DNA of 20,559 bases, from the NCBI GenBank assembly GCA_900538885.1, contig UQAI01000029.1, positions 1 through 20,559 of the forward strand, given 5' to 3'. The notes beneath the pieces were generated by a model. That model did no database searches. It had not been told where the DNA came from and saw only the letters and a program-made list of their open reading frames with translations. This DNA is from an uncultured Mollicutes bacterium. Its GTDB lineage: Bacteria; Bacillota_I; Bacilli_A; ML615J-28; CAG-313. Shown here piece by piece: positions 13,866 to 20,559 of the stretch; position 1 is the stretch's first letter, and each line of letters opens with the position of its first letter. The position numbers and the translations under genes were made by a program.

Positions 13866-14414
13866 TTACTTCTTCGCAAATGGCATACCTAACATTGTTA
13901 ATAATGCACGACCTTCTTCATCAGTGTTTGCAGTAGTAACAATAACGATATCCATACCACGAATTTTTAAAACTTTATCATAATTAATTTCTGGGAAAAT
14001 TAATTGTTCTTTTATACCAATTGTATAGTTGCCACGACCGTCAAAGGCATTCGCATTAACACCACGGAAGTCACGTACACGAGGTAGAGCGATAGAAACT
14101 AGTTTATCATAGAATTCATACATTCTTTCACCACGTAGAGTAACTTTAGCACCAATTGACATACCTTCACGAAGTTTGAATACAGCTATAGATTTCTTAG
14201 CTTTTGTAACTAAAGGTTTTTGACCTGTAATTGTTGCTAAGTCTTCACAAGCAGCATCTAGTAATTTAGAGTTGTGAATTGAATCACCAACACCCATATT
14301 AACTACTATTTTTTCAATTTTTGGAACTTGCATAACTGAAGTATAGTTAAACTTCTTTGTTAATTCAGCTACGACAGTTTCTTTATAATATTGTAAGACA
14401 CGATTCATAACCAT
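13866..14414 (-). CDS. rplE: 50S ribosomal protein L5
   Basis: A 182-residue L5, which binds 5S rRNA, contacts P-site tRNA and bridges to S13. Typical stretches are QVPKIEKIVVNMGVGDS, GQKPLVTKAKKSIAVFKLREG, RVRDFRGVNANAFDGRGNY and IGIKEQLIFPEINYD. Two starts are possible: ATG at 14414 (MVMNR) or at 14408 (MNR, as in Bacillus). AAAGGGG lies 5 or 11 nt away respectively. Confidence 0.97.
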   Translation of the reverse strand: MVMNRVLQYYKETVVAELTKKFNYTSVMQVPKIEKIVVNMGVGDSIHNSKLLDAACEDLATITGQKPLVTKAKKSIAVFKLREGMSIGAKVTLRGERMYEFYDKLVSIALPRVRDFRGVNANAFDGRGNYTIGIKEQLIFPEINYDKVLKIRGMDIVIVTTANTDEEGRALLTMLGMPFAKK

Positions 14415-14426
14415 TCAAGCCCCTTT

Positions 14427-14750
14427 CTACTTAATAACAGTTCCAGAAAGTTTGCAATAGCGAACCTTCTTACCGTTTTCTATTTTGTAACCAAGCTTAG
14501 TTGGTTTCTTTTGTACTGGATCAAGATAAGCTACATTTGAAACATTGATTGGAGCTTCTCTTTTTTCAATACCGCCATCAGGATTAGCGTTTGATGGACG
14601 GTTATGTTTAGTTACAATATTTACACCTTTAACAACAACACGATTAGATTTAGGTAAAACTTGTAATACTTCACCAGTAGTATAATTGCCCTTAATAGGT
14701 TTATTATTACCAGTTGTAATAACTACAACGTCGCCTTTTTTAATTTTCAT
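14427..14750 (-). CDS. rplX: 50S ribosomal protein L24
   Basis: A 107-residue L24, an early assembly initiator near the exit tunnel. The N-terminal KOW motif begins KKGDVVVITTGNNKPIKGNY and carries two or three extra loop residues relative to the Bacillus protein. HNRPSNANPDGGIEKREAPI and NVAYLDP are conserved. It follows rplN by 13 bp, with a strong AGGAGG in the gap. Confidence 0.97.
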   Translation of the reverse strand: MKIKKGDVVVITTGNNKPIKGNYTTGEVLQVLPKSNRVVVKGVNIVTKHNRPSNANPDGGIEKREAPINVSNVAYLDPVQKKPTKLGYKIENGKKVRYCKLSGTVIK

Positions 14751-14763
14751 AAACGCTTACCTC

Positions 14764-15132
14764 CTATAGTACTTCAGGAGCAAGAGACACGATCTTCATG
14801 AAATCTTTTTCACGTAATTCACGAGCAACAGGACCAAAAATACGAGTTCCTCTTGGGTTCTTATCTTCTTTAATGATAACTGCTGCGTTGTCATCGAATT
14901 TGATGTATGAACCATCTTCTCTTCTTACTGCTTTCTTAGTACGAACGATTACTGCTTTAACAACATCACCTTTTTTAACTTGGCCACCTGTTGTTGCAGA
15001 TTTAACTGAACAAACAACGATATCGCCGATTGTTGCAGTTTTGTGGATTGAACCACCTAAAATTTTAATTATTAAAAGTTGTTTTGCACCGGAGTTATCG
15101 GCTACATTGACTCTTGTTTCTTGTTGAACCAT
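14764..15132 (-). CDS. rplN: 50S ribosomal protein L14
   Basis: A 122-residue L14 of exactly the usual length. It contains VNVADNSGAKQLLIIKILGG, the strongly conserved NPRGTRIFGPVARELR and the end FMKIVSLAPEVL. It forms intersubunit bridges and binds the silencing factor RsfS in other bacteria. AGGAGGT precedes the ATG. Confidence 0.98.
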   Translation of the reverse strand: MVQQETRVNVADNSGAKQLLIIKILGGSIHKTATIGDIVVCSVKSATTGGQVKKGDVVKAVIVRTKKAVRREDGSYIKFDDNAAVIIKEDKNPRGTRIFGPVARELREKDFMKIVSLAPEVL

Positions 15133-15147
15133 TGTAAATACCTCCTA

Positions 15148-15411
15148 TTAGATTATTACTGCTTCTTGAACAACTTTTACTAAACGATAACGCTTAGTAG
15201 CAGAAAGTGGACGACATTCCATAATTTCTACAATGTCACCAACTTTTGCAACATTTTGTTCATCATGTGCAGTAAATTTCTTAGTATATTGTACTCTTTT
15301 ACCATATAGTGGATGTCTACGATGTGTTTCAACTTTAACTGTTATTGTTTTATCGTTAACGTTTGAAACAACTTCGCCAACATATACTTTACGACTATTT
15401 CTTTCTTCCAT
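15148..15411 (-). CDS. rpsQ: 30S ribosomal protein S17
   Basis: An 87-residue OB-fold protein, a primary binder of the 16S 5' domain. The blocks KVYVGEVVSNVNDKTITVKVE, HPLYGKRVQYTKKFTAHDE and GDIVEIMECRPLSATKRYRLV are all typical. GGAGGT lies 6-7 nt before the ATG. Confidence 0.98.
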   Translation of the reverse strand: MEERNSRKVYVGEVVSNVNDKTITVKVETHRRHPLYGKRVQYTKKFTAHDEQNVAKVGDIVEIMECRPLSATKRYRLVKVVQEAVII

Positions 15412-15424
15412 AAGTTACCTCCGA

Positions 15425-15691
15425 TTACTTGCTAGATGCAGTTTCACGTTCAGTAAGAACTGTGTAACATCTTGCAATTTCTTTCTTAACTTTTCTTAGT
15501 TGTGCAGTATTTTCAAGTTTACCAACTGCAGCTTGGAAACGTAAATTAAATAATTCTTGTTTCAAGTCGTTAATTTTATTTTGAATTTCAACATCATTTA
15601 ATTCGCGAATTTTTCCTGCAAGAGATTTCTTTTCTGCGATCTTCTTTGCTATTTTTTTATCTACTTTTTCTACTTTAGGTTTTCTAGCCAT
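15425..15691 (-). CDS. rpmC: 50S ribosomal protein L29 with N-terminal extension
   Basis: An 88-residue L29; the family is usually about 65. The normal helical hairpin begins near residue 26 (GKIRELNDVEIQNKINDLKQ) and includes LFNLRFQAAVGKLENT. The first ~25 residues are a Lys-rich addition (MARKPKVEKVDKKIAKKIAE...). The ATG at 15691 shares its A with the rplP stop (TAATG), and GGTGATT 7 nt upstream fits the 16S 3' end. No Met occurs between the extension and the core, so the extension is probably real. L29 sits at the tunnel exit with L23. Confidence 0.95.
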   Translation of the reverse strand: MARKPKVEKVDKKIAKKIAEKKSLAGKIRELNDVEIQNKINDLKQELFNLRFQAAVGKLENTAQLRKVKKEIARCYTVLTERETASSK

Positions 15692-16110
15692 TAGCAATCA
15701 CCACTTTCTCTTACAACAAATTTTGTTTTAACAGGTAGTTTGTGTGCAGCAAGTCTTAATGCTTCACGAGCGATTTCTTCAGAAACGCCACCAATTTCAA
15801 ACATAACTGTTCCATCTTTCACAACTGCTACATATCCGTCAGGAGCACCTTTACCAGAACCCATACGAACTTCTAGCGGTTTCTTAGTTTTAATATTGTG
15901 AGGGAAGATTTTAATCCAAACTTGACCATCACGTTTCATATAACGAGTCATCGCAATACGAGCTGCTTCGATTTGTCTATCTGTAATCCAAGCACCTTCT
16001 AATGATTGAAGACCAAATTCACCAAAAGTAACTTTCTTGCCACCTTTTGCTTTGCCTTCATAACTAACGCGATGAGGACGACGATATTTAGTTCTTTTTG
16101 GCATTAACAT
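15691..16110 (-). CDS. rplP: 50S ribosomal protein L16
   Basis: A 139-residue L16, contacting tRNA near the peptidyl-transferase centre. It has MLMPKRTKYRRPHR at the start, then FGEFGLQSLEGAWITDRQIEAARIAMTR and MGSGKGAPDGYVAVV. The first ATG (16110) fits GGAGG 11 nt upstream, inside the rpsC end; the second, two codons on, is too far. It ends in a TAATG overlap with rpmC. Confidence 0.98.
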   Translation of the reverse strand: MLMPKRTKYRRPHRVSYEGKAKGGKKVTFGEFGLQSLEGAWITDRQIEAARIAMTRYMKRDGQVWIKIFPHNIKTKKPLEVRMGSGKGAPDGYVAVVKDGTVMFEIGGVSEEIAREALRLAAHKLPVKTKFVVRESGDC

Positions 16111-16113
16111 AGT

Positions 16114-16779
16114 TTATTTAGCCTCCTTTTTTGAATTTTTTGCTGCAGGCAAAATTTCGCCTTTATTAATCCAAACTTTAACTCCTAGCTTTCCATATGT
16201 TGTTGCAGCTTCTGCTGTTGCATAATCGATATTAGCACGAAGAGTATGTAGAGGAACACTTCCTTCAATATAGCCTTCACTTCTAGCAATTTCAGCACCG
16301 CCTAAACGACCAGAAATACTAGTTTTAATTCCTTTAGCACCAGCTTTTAAAGCTTTTTGGATTGCCATTTTTTGTACACGACGGAATGAAGCACGATTTT
16401 CTAAATCTTCTGCCATCTTGCGTGCAACTAAGTTTGCTTCTTTGTCTGCATCATTTTGTTTAATTTCAGCAACTGATATATAAACATTTTTACCAGTTAA
16501 TTTTTGTAGTGCTGCTACAGCTTCATTCTTCTTAGCGCCACCAGCACCAATAACCATACCAGGTTTTGCGGCATGAATAGTAACGATTACTCTCTTGCCT
16601 GTACGTTTGATCTCCATATGTGAAACATATGCAGCTTTATAAAATTTATTTAAGTATTCACGTATTTTTAGATCTTCAAGTAGTAAATCTGCGACTTTAG
16701 TTTTAGGTGCATACCATTTTGCATCCCAGTCACGGATAATACCAACTCTCATACCAACCGGATTAACCTTTTGACCCAT
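16114..16779 (-). CDS. rpsC: 30S ribosomal protein S3
   Basis: A 221-residue S3 at the mRNA entry channel. The N-terminal KH type II domain precedes a C-terminal domain with GAKGIKTSISGRLGGAEIAR and VPLHTLRANIDYA. The KH loop reads GAGG at 78-81 in MVIGAGGAKK, where E. coli and Bacillus have a Lys at the second position (GKKG, GKGG). The arginines of the mRNA-unwinding region (RASFRRVQK) are kept. Confidence 0.98.
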   Translation of the reverse strand: MGQKVNPVGMRVGIIRDWDAKWYAPKTKVADLLLEDLKIREYLNKFYKAAYVSHMEIKRTGKRVIVTIHAAKPGMVIGAGGAKKNEAVAALQKLTGKNVYISVAEIKQNDADKEANLVARKMAEDLENRASFRRVQKMAIQKALKAGAKGIKTSISGRLGGAEIARSEGYIEGSVPLHTLRANIDYATAEAATTYGKLGVKVWINKGEILPAAKNSKKEAK

Positions 16780-16789
16780 ATGTTTCCTC

Positions 16790-17131
16790 CTAGTTTTGAC
16801 CGTCTGACACTACAACTGTAATGTGACTAGTTCTTTTTAAAATTCTATTACCGCTACCTTTAGCTCTTGCACGGAATCTCTTTAGTGTTGCGCCTGGATT
16901 AACGTAAATTTCTTTAACATATAATTGGTCAACATCTAAGCCAAGATTATGATCTGCATTAGCTACTGCGGAATTTAATACTTTTAAGACATCTTCTTTA
17001 ACTGTTGATTCACAATTCTTAAGAATTGAAACAGCTAAACCTACTTTTTTACCACGAATTAGATCCACAACTAAACGAGTTTTACGTGGAGAAATTCTTA
17101 GTGATTTTGCAACTGCTCTAACTTCTGCCAT
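16790..17131 (-). CDS. rplV: 50S ribosomal protein L22
   Basis: A 113-residue L22. The globular part (AKSLRISPRKTRLVVDLIRGK) is followed by the long hairpin VNPGATLKRFRARAKGSGNRILKRTSHITVVV that lines the exit tunnel constriction together with L4, where macrolides act. No deletion is seen in the hairpin. Confidence 0.98.
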   Translation of the reverse strand: MAEVRAVAKSLRISPRKTRLVVDLIRGKKVGLAVSILKNCESTVKEDVLKVLNSAVANADHNLGLDVDQLYVKEIYVNPGATLKRFRARAKGSGNRILKRTSHITVVVSDGQN

Positions 17132-17142
17132 AATTAACCTCC

Positions 17143-17418
17143 TTATTTAGCTGCTTTCTTATCTTTACCGTGTCCACGGTAAGTTCTTGTTGGAGCGAAT
17201 TCACCGAATTTATGTCCTACCATATCTTCAGTTACATATACAGGAATGTGTTCTTTACCATTGTGAATAGCTACTGTATGTCCAACGAATTCAGGATAAA
17301 TTGTTGATCTTCTTGACCATGTTTGTATAACTTTCTTTTGATTTGATTCATTTAATTTAACAACTTTGTTCATTAAATGTTCATCAATAAAAGGTCCTTT
17401 TTTAAGTGAACGTGCCAT
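17143..17418 (-). CDS. rpsS: 30S ribosomal protein S19
   Basis: A 91-residue S19 of the 30S head, partner of S13. It has MARSLKKGPFIDEHLMNKV, IQTWSRRSTIYPEFVGHTVAIHNGKEH and GHKFGEFAPTRTYRGH. An out-of-frame ATG lies 8 nt upstream, only two bases from AAGGAGG. That spacing is too short, so the MARS start is preferred. Confidence 0.98.
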   Translation of the reverse strand: MARSLKKGPFIDEHLMNKVVKLNESNQKKVIQTWSRRSTIYPEFVGHTVAIHNGKEHIPVYVTEDMVGHKFGEFAPTRTYRGHGKDKKAAK

Positions 17419-17433
17419 ATATGCATTTCCTCC

Positions 17434-18264
17434 TTATCCGTTTCTACGACGAACGATAAGATCATTCGTTTTATTTTTAGTTTTTCTTGTCTTAAGACCA
17501 AGAGCGATTTTGCCCCAAGGAGTCATTGGAGACTTACGACCGATAGGTTGACGGCCTTCACCACCACCATGAGGGTGATCATTAGGGTTCATAACTGAGC
17601 CACGAACAGTAGGGCGAATACCCATATGACGTGTACGTCCAGCTTTACCTATATTTACTAGTTCATAATCAAGGTTACCAACGCCACCGATTGTAGCACG
17701 GCAAACGCCAAGAACTCTACGAACTTCACCACTAGTAAGACGAATTAGAACATAACGATCTTCACGTCCTAAAATTTGTGCACTGCTACCAGCTGCTCTT
17801 ACTAATTGGCCACCATGGCCTTGATGTAATTCGATATTATGAATTGTTGTACCAACAGGGATATTAGCTAGTGGTAAACAGTTACCAACAGTAATATCTA
17901 CATTTTCGCCTGAATAAACTGACATACCAACTTTTAACCCTTCTGGAGCAATGATATATCTCTTTTCACCATCAACATAGTTGATTAAAGCGATATTAGC
18001 ACTACGGTTTGGATCGTATTCGATAGTTGCAACTTTACCTTCGATACCATCTTTATCTCTTTTGAAGTCGATGATACGATATTTACGTTTTTCGCCGCCG
18101 CCTTTATGACGTACTGTTACACAGCCTTGGGCGTTACGTCCACCTTTTTTGTTTAGTGGAGCAAGTAAACTTTTCTCAGGAGTATCTGTTGTTATTTCTT
18201 CATATGTTAACACTGACATGTTACGACGACCATTTGTCGTTGCTTTATATTTTTTAATTGCCAT
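17434..18264 (-). CDS. rplB: 50S ribosomal protein L2
   Basis: A 276-residue L2, essential for subunit association and peptidyl-transferase assembly. Landmarks are the RNA-binding KRKYRIIDFKRDKDGIEGKVA, GDxR-like blocks ending GRTRHMGIRPTVRGSVMNP, and DHPHGGGEGRQPIGRKSP, which carries the conserved His. Length and ends match the family. AGGAGGT lies shortly before the ATG. Confidence 0.98.
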   Translation of the reverse strand: MAIKKYKATTNGRRNMSVLTYEEITTDTPEKSLLAPLNKKGGRNAQGCVTVRHKGGGEKRKYRIIDFKRDKDGIEGKVATIEYDPNRSANIALINYVDGEKRYIIAPEGLKVGMSVYSGENVDITVGNCLPLANIPVGTTIHNIELHQGHGGQLVRAAGSSAQILGREDRYVLIRLTSGEVRRVLGVCRATIGGVGNLDYELVNIGKAGRTRHMGIRPTVRGSVMNPNDHPHGGGEGRQPIGRKSPMTPWGKIALGLKTRKTKNKTNDLIVRRRNG

Positions 18265-18276
18265 GATAACCTCCTA

Positions 18277-18561
18277 TTAAATTTCAAATTTATCGATGGT
18301 TTGACCTGGTGCTAAGCGAACGATTGCTTTCTTATAAGCAGGTTTGAAACCTTCGAATCTTTGCATTCTTTTTGCTTTTCTATGAACATTAACTGTTCTA
18401 ATTTCTACTACATTAACTTTGAAGATTTTTTCAATTGCATCTTTAATTTCTGTTTTGTTAGCACTTGGATCAACTTCAAAAGTGTATTGTAATTTTTCTA
18501 CTAAACCATTTGTTTTTTCAGTAATAATCGGTCTTTTAATAACATCATACATTGATTTCAT
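18277..18561 (-). CDS. rplW: 50S ribosomal protein L23
   Basis: A 94-residue L23, the tunnel-exit docking site for trigger factor and SRP. It has YDVIKRPIITEKT at the start and KTEIKDAIEKIFKVNVVEIRTVNV in the middle. The ATG shares its A with the rplD stop (TAATG); the GGAGG lies 11 nt upstream inside rplD. Confidence 0.98.
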   Translation of the reverse strand: MKSMYDVIKRPIITEKTNGLVEKLQYTFEVDPSANKTEIKDAIEKIFKVNVVEIRTVNVHRKAKRMQRFEGFKPAYKKAIVRLAPGQTIDKFEI

Positions 18562-19187
18562 TATTTAAGTACCTCCTCAAACTTTTCAACAGCAGCTTTT
18601 GTAATGATTAAACTATTTACATTCATCATTTCATAAACTGAAATATGATTGTAATGTTGAACTAGTAAGTAAGGTACATTACGACCTGCAAGTTCAACGT
18701 TTGCGTTTGTATCTTCTAATACGATTGCCACTTTTCTTCCTTTAACTTGTAAGTTATCAATGATTTCAACTAAGTTCTTAGTTTTAAAATCAGCAAGTTC
18801 TAATGAATCAACAACAAAGATTTGATTTTCACGAACTTTTGAACTTAATGCACATCTCATTGCAAGACGAGCAACTTTCTTATTAACTTTTAAATCATAT
18901 GATCTAGGAACTGGTGCAAATACAACACCACCGCCTCTAAATTGAGGAGCACGGATTGTACCTTGACGAGCACGACCTGTACCTTTTTGACGCCATGGTT
19001 TTCTTCCACCGCCACTAACTTCAGAACGAGTCTTTGCTTTTTGTGTTCCTTGACGCTTTGCAGCTTGTTCAGCTATAACAGTATCGAATATGGCTTGTTG
19101 ATGATCTTCAACACCAAACACATGTTCGCTTAATTCTAATTCACCAACTTGTGAACCTTTTTGATTGTATAAAACAACTTTAGGCAT
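18561..19187 (-). CDS. rplD: 50S ribosomal protein L4
   Basis: A 208-residue L4. The long loop TRSEVSGGGRKPWRQKGTGR followed by APQFRGGGVVFAP reaches the exit-tunnel constriction and is the site of macrolide-resistance changes; it looks wild-type. The C-terminal SLIITKAAVEKFEEVL is normal. The stretch before it (YLLVQHYNHISVYEMMN) differs from the common form. In E. coli L4 also represses the S10 operon through the leader; a structured leader exists here too. Confidence 0.98.
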   Translation of the reverse strand: MPKVVLYNQKGSQVGELELSEHVFGVEDHQQAIFDTVIAEQAAKRQGTQKAKTRSEVSGGGRKPWRQKGTGRARQGTIRAPQFRGGGVVFAPVPRSYDLKVNKKVARLAMRCALSSKVRENQIFVVDSLELADFKTKNLVEIIDNLQVKGRKVAIVLEDTNANVELAGRNVPYLLVQHYNHISVYEMMNVNSLIITKAAVEKFEEVLK

Positions 19188-19200
19188 ATTTGACTCCTTT

Positions 19201-19860
19201 CTATGCTAGTGCTTCAGGGTTTAATTCTGGTTTTTTAGATTTAACAGCATTCTTAATAACTACGAATGAATTGTTAGCACCAGGTACATTACCCTTAATT
19301 AATACTACATTGTTTTCAGCATCATACTTAACAAATTCAAGATTTTGAACTGTTTTTGTTTCTCCGCCCATACGACCAGCCATCTTCTTACCTGGTTTAA
19401 TACGTGCAGGTTGGATAGATCCCATTGAACCTATTCCACGATGATATCCTGAACCGTGTGCGGCAGGACCTAAATGGAAGTTATGACGTTTGATAACGCC
19501 TTGGTAACCTTTACCTTTTGAAGTTCCAGTTACGTCTACTAATTCTCCAACAAAGAATATATTTCCTTTAACCTCTTGTCCAACTTCGAACGCTAGCATT
19601 TCTTCCCCAGCGATTTCTTGAATGAAGCGCTTAGGGGCTGTGTTGACTTTCGCAACGTGTCCAAGTTCAGGTTTGTTAGCTAGACGTTCAGGTTTGTCAG
19701 CGTAACCTAATTGGATTGCATTGTATCCATCAGTTTCAACAGTCTTTTTTTGTAATACTACATTCGGAGTTACTTCGATTACTGTAACAGGGATTAAAGA
19801 GCCTGTTTCAGAAAAAATTTGTGTCATTCCGATTTTCTTACCTAAGATTCCTTTGGCCAT
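19201..19860 (-). CDS. rplC: 50S ribosomal protein L3
   Basis: A 219-residue L3, an early 23S binder whose central loop approaches the peptidyl-transferase centre. It has the GILGKKIGMTQIFSETG start, the loop GTSKGKGYQGVIKRHNF followed by HGSGYHRGIGSMG, and the late MAGRMGGETKTVQNLE. AAGGAAGGTG precedes the ATG, 16 bp after rpsJ. The C-terminus carries a short KPELNPEALA tail. Confidence 0.98.
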   Translation of the reverse strand: MAKGILGKKIGMTQIFSETGSLIPVTVIEVTPNVVLQKKTVETDGYNAIQLGYADKPERLANKPELGHVAKVNTAPKRFIQEIAGEEMLAFEVGQEVKGNIFFVGELVDVTGTSKGKGYQGVIKRHNFHLGPAAHGSGYHRGIGSMGSIQPARIKPGKKMAGRMGGETKTVQNLEFVKYDAENNVVLIKGNVPGANNSFVVIKNAVKSKKPELNPEALA

Positions 19861-19876
19861 GAGTGCACCTTCCTTT

Positions 19877-20185
19877 CTATTTTAAAACGATTTCGACACC
19901 AGATGGAAGTTCTAAATGAACTAACGCATCCATTGTTTTAGGAGTAATATTTACGATATCGATTAAACGTTTGTGAGTACGACGTTCAAATTGTTCACGA
20001 CTATCTTTATCTTTGTGTGGTGAACGGATGATTGTAAATACTTCCTTTTCAGTAGGTAGTGGGATTGGGCCTGAAACTTTTGAACCAGTTCTTTTAGCTG
20101 TTTCCACTATCTTTTTTGCAGATTCATCAAGTAATCTGTGATCATAAGATAATAATCTTATTCTTAATTTTTTTTCTTTTGCCAT
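19877..20185 (-). CDS. rpsJ: 30S ribosomal protein S10
   Basis: A 102-residue S10 (NusE), first gene of the operon. It belongs to the 30S head and to antitermination complexes with NusB. It has IRIRLLSYDHRLLDESA, VSGPIPLPTEKEVFTIIRSPHK and DSREQFERRTHKRLIDIVN. In the 30S-facing loop the residue aligned to Bacillus Tyr58 is Asp59. The ATG is preceded by AGGAGGT, 7 nt away, itself directly after a 6-bp hairpin. Confidence 0.98.
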   Translation of the reverse strand: MAKEKKLRIRLLSYDHRLLDESAKKIVETAKRTGSKVSGPIPLPTEKEVFTIIRSPHKDKDSREQFERRTHKRLIDIVNITPKTMDALVHLELPSGVEIVLK

Positions 20186-20303
20186 GTTTTTACCTCCTAG
20201 CTTTTCTAAGCTATAGACTCAATGCAAATTCCCTGACCATACGCACCACGGCAACTTTTCCGTGCGTGTCAGCAACCTCGCATATCTCTGTCCGTTTTTA
20301 GCC
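20186..20303 (-). ncRNA. Structured 5' leader of the S10 operon, candidate ribosomal-protein autoregulatory element
   Basis: The leader RNA (about 118 nt) is far less AT-rich than its surroundings and can fold into one long arm. The nested helices are GGAC/GUCU (20293-20290 with 20218-20215), AUGCGA/UUGCAU (20283-20278 with 20227-20222), CUGAC/GUCAG (20272-20268 with 20237-20233) and ACGCAC/GUGCGU (20267-20262 with 20246-20241). The top can also re-pair as CACGG/CCGUG. A separate 6-bp hairpin UAGCUU/AAGCUA (20213-20198) ends exactly where GGAGG begins. No terminator is seen, so control at translation of rpsJ is more likely than attenuation. E. coli uses L4 on this operon's leader, and comparative work has predicted S10-leader RNAs in Firmicutes. 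Whether this one belongs to that class is inference. Confidence 0.6.
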
Positions 20304-20309
20304 TGTAAT

Positions 20310-20338
20310 ATTATATTCAAAACGCCCTTTTTTTGCAA
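20310..20338 (-). promoter_or_regulatory. Main promoter of the S10-spc-alpha operon
   Basis: The minus strand reads TTGCAA (20338-20333), a 17-bp spacer, and TATAAT (20315-20310). A run of seven A and GGGCG lies in the spacer. The start is predicted near 20303. A T-rich/A-rich stretch upstream could serve as an UP element for the alpha subunit encoded in this same operon. Confidence 0.8.
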
Positions 20339-20503
20339 ATTGTTTGCTCACTATTTTCATATTTTATGGTTTTTTAATTTCACTATTCTTAATTTCTATT
20401 TGATTATTTCCTATTTTAGTTTTATTGTATCTAAGCATTAAAAACTATATTTTATTAGTTTTTAAATTTTAAGTAGAACTTTTTTAGTCTTTCATCTAAT
20501 TTT
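20339..20503. other. AT-rich intergenic region upstream of the S10 promoter
   Basis: About 165 bp of A/T-dominated sequence with no convincing gene on either strand. The only structure seen is the 10-bp inverted repeat at 20438-20465. The rest may act as an upstream promoter element. Confidence 0.6.
20438..20465. repeat. 10-bp perfect inverted repeat
   Basis: TTAAAAACTA (20438-20447) and TAGTTTTTAA (20456-20465) are perfect complements around an 8-nt loop. It contains only one G-C pair and sits in very AT-rich DNA, so chance is a real possibility. It could be a weak protein-binding site upstream of the S10 promoter. Confidence 0.3.
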
Positions 20504-20538
20504 AAAAAGTATATATATGGTTACCCACATATATACTT
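20504..20538 (-). terminator. Intrinsic terminator of an upstream minus-strand gene
   Basis: Arms 20525-20538 and 20507-20520 form a 14-bp stem in the minus-strand RNA (one G-U pair) with a 4-nt loop, followed by U-rich sequence. It probably ends the gene preceding rpsJ, which lies outside the window. The plus-strand reading has one mismatch but is also followed by T-rich sequence, so it may work both ways. Confidence 0.65.
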
Positions 20539-20559
20539 ATTTCTTATTATTTTCTTTTT

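Noticed and set aside
20211..20240. Nine-codon leader ORF (ATG...TAG) in the rpsJ leader
   Set aside because: No ribosome binding site ahead of it, its ATG lies in the structured arm, and its codons show no regulatory pattern.

Overview
The window is a core, AT-rich chromosomal segment of a low-GC Firmicute (Bacilli/Erysipelotrichia/Mollicutes-like). The evidence is the Bacillus-type S10-spc-alpha gene order, the Type-Z zinc-ribbon S14, strong AGGAGG ribosome binding sites, and ecfA1-ecfA2-ecfT-truA downstream of rplQ. Every reading frame is intact with UGA as stop and Trp written as TGG, so the standard bacterial code applies. I cannot name a species.

Layout. 1-125: AT-rich DNA ending in a promoter with an extended -10. 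126-899 (+): a TauE/SafE-family membrane permease with its own terminator. 918-4302 (-): an ECF-transporter operon (ecfA1, ecfA2, ecfT) whose overlapping last gene is truA, with a promoter at 4330-4358. 4366-5594 (-): a separate two-gene cassette (unrecognised membrane protein plus an M50 site-2-type protease) with a 17-bp-spaced promoter and a terminator that starts inside its last stop codon. 5617-20338 (-): the S10-spc-alpha ribosomal super-operon, from rpsJ at 20185 to rplQ at 5673. It holds 30 genes on one strand with gaps of 0-81 bp, a TTGCAA-17-TATAAT promoter, a structured 5' leader of about 118 nt, and a terminator after rplQ. 20339-20559: AT-rich intergenic DNA with the likely terminator of an upstream minus-strand gene.

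How the genes work together. The long operon makes a large share of both ribosomal subunits, the SecY translocon channel, adenylate kinase, methionine aminopeptidase, IF-1 and the RNA polymerase alpha subunit, so translation, secretion and transcription capacity rise and fall together. Many genes are coupled: four pairs share a TAATG stop/start, and several ribosome binding sites lie on the upstream stop codon. The leader is the obvious place for autogenous control. The ECF module (two ATPases plus the T subunit, no local S subunit) looks like a shared energising unit for vitamin or metal uptake. TruA modifies tRNA anticodon arms.

Most of the window is ordinary housekeeping DNA. Items worth a second look are the structured rpsJ leader, an EcfT with an apparent extra two-helix insertion, an RNA polymerase alpha subunit with an enlarged N-terminal domain and an acidic tail, the independently transcribed membrane-protein/M50-protease pair lodged between rplQ and the ECF genes, and a stop-codon pattern that almost excludes UGA (1 of 37). 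I saw no mobile element, CRISPR array, tRNA or rRNA gene.
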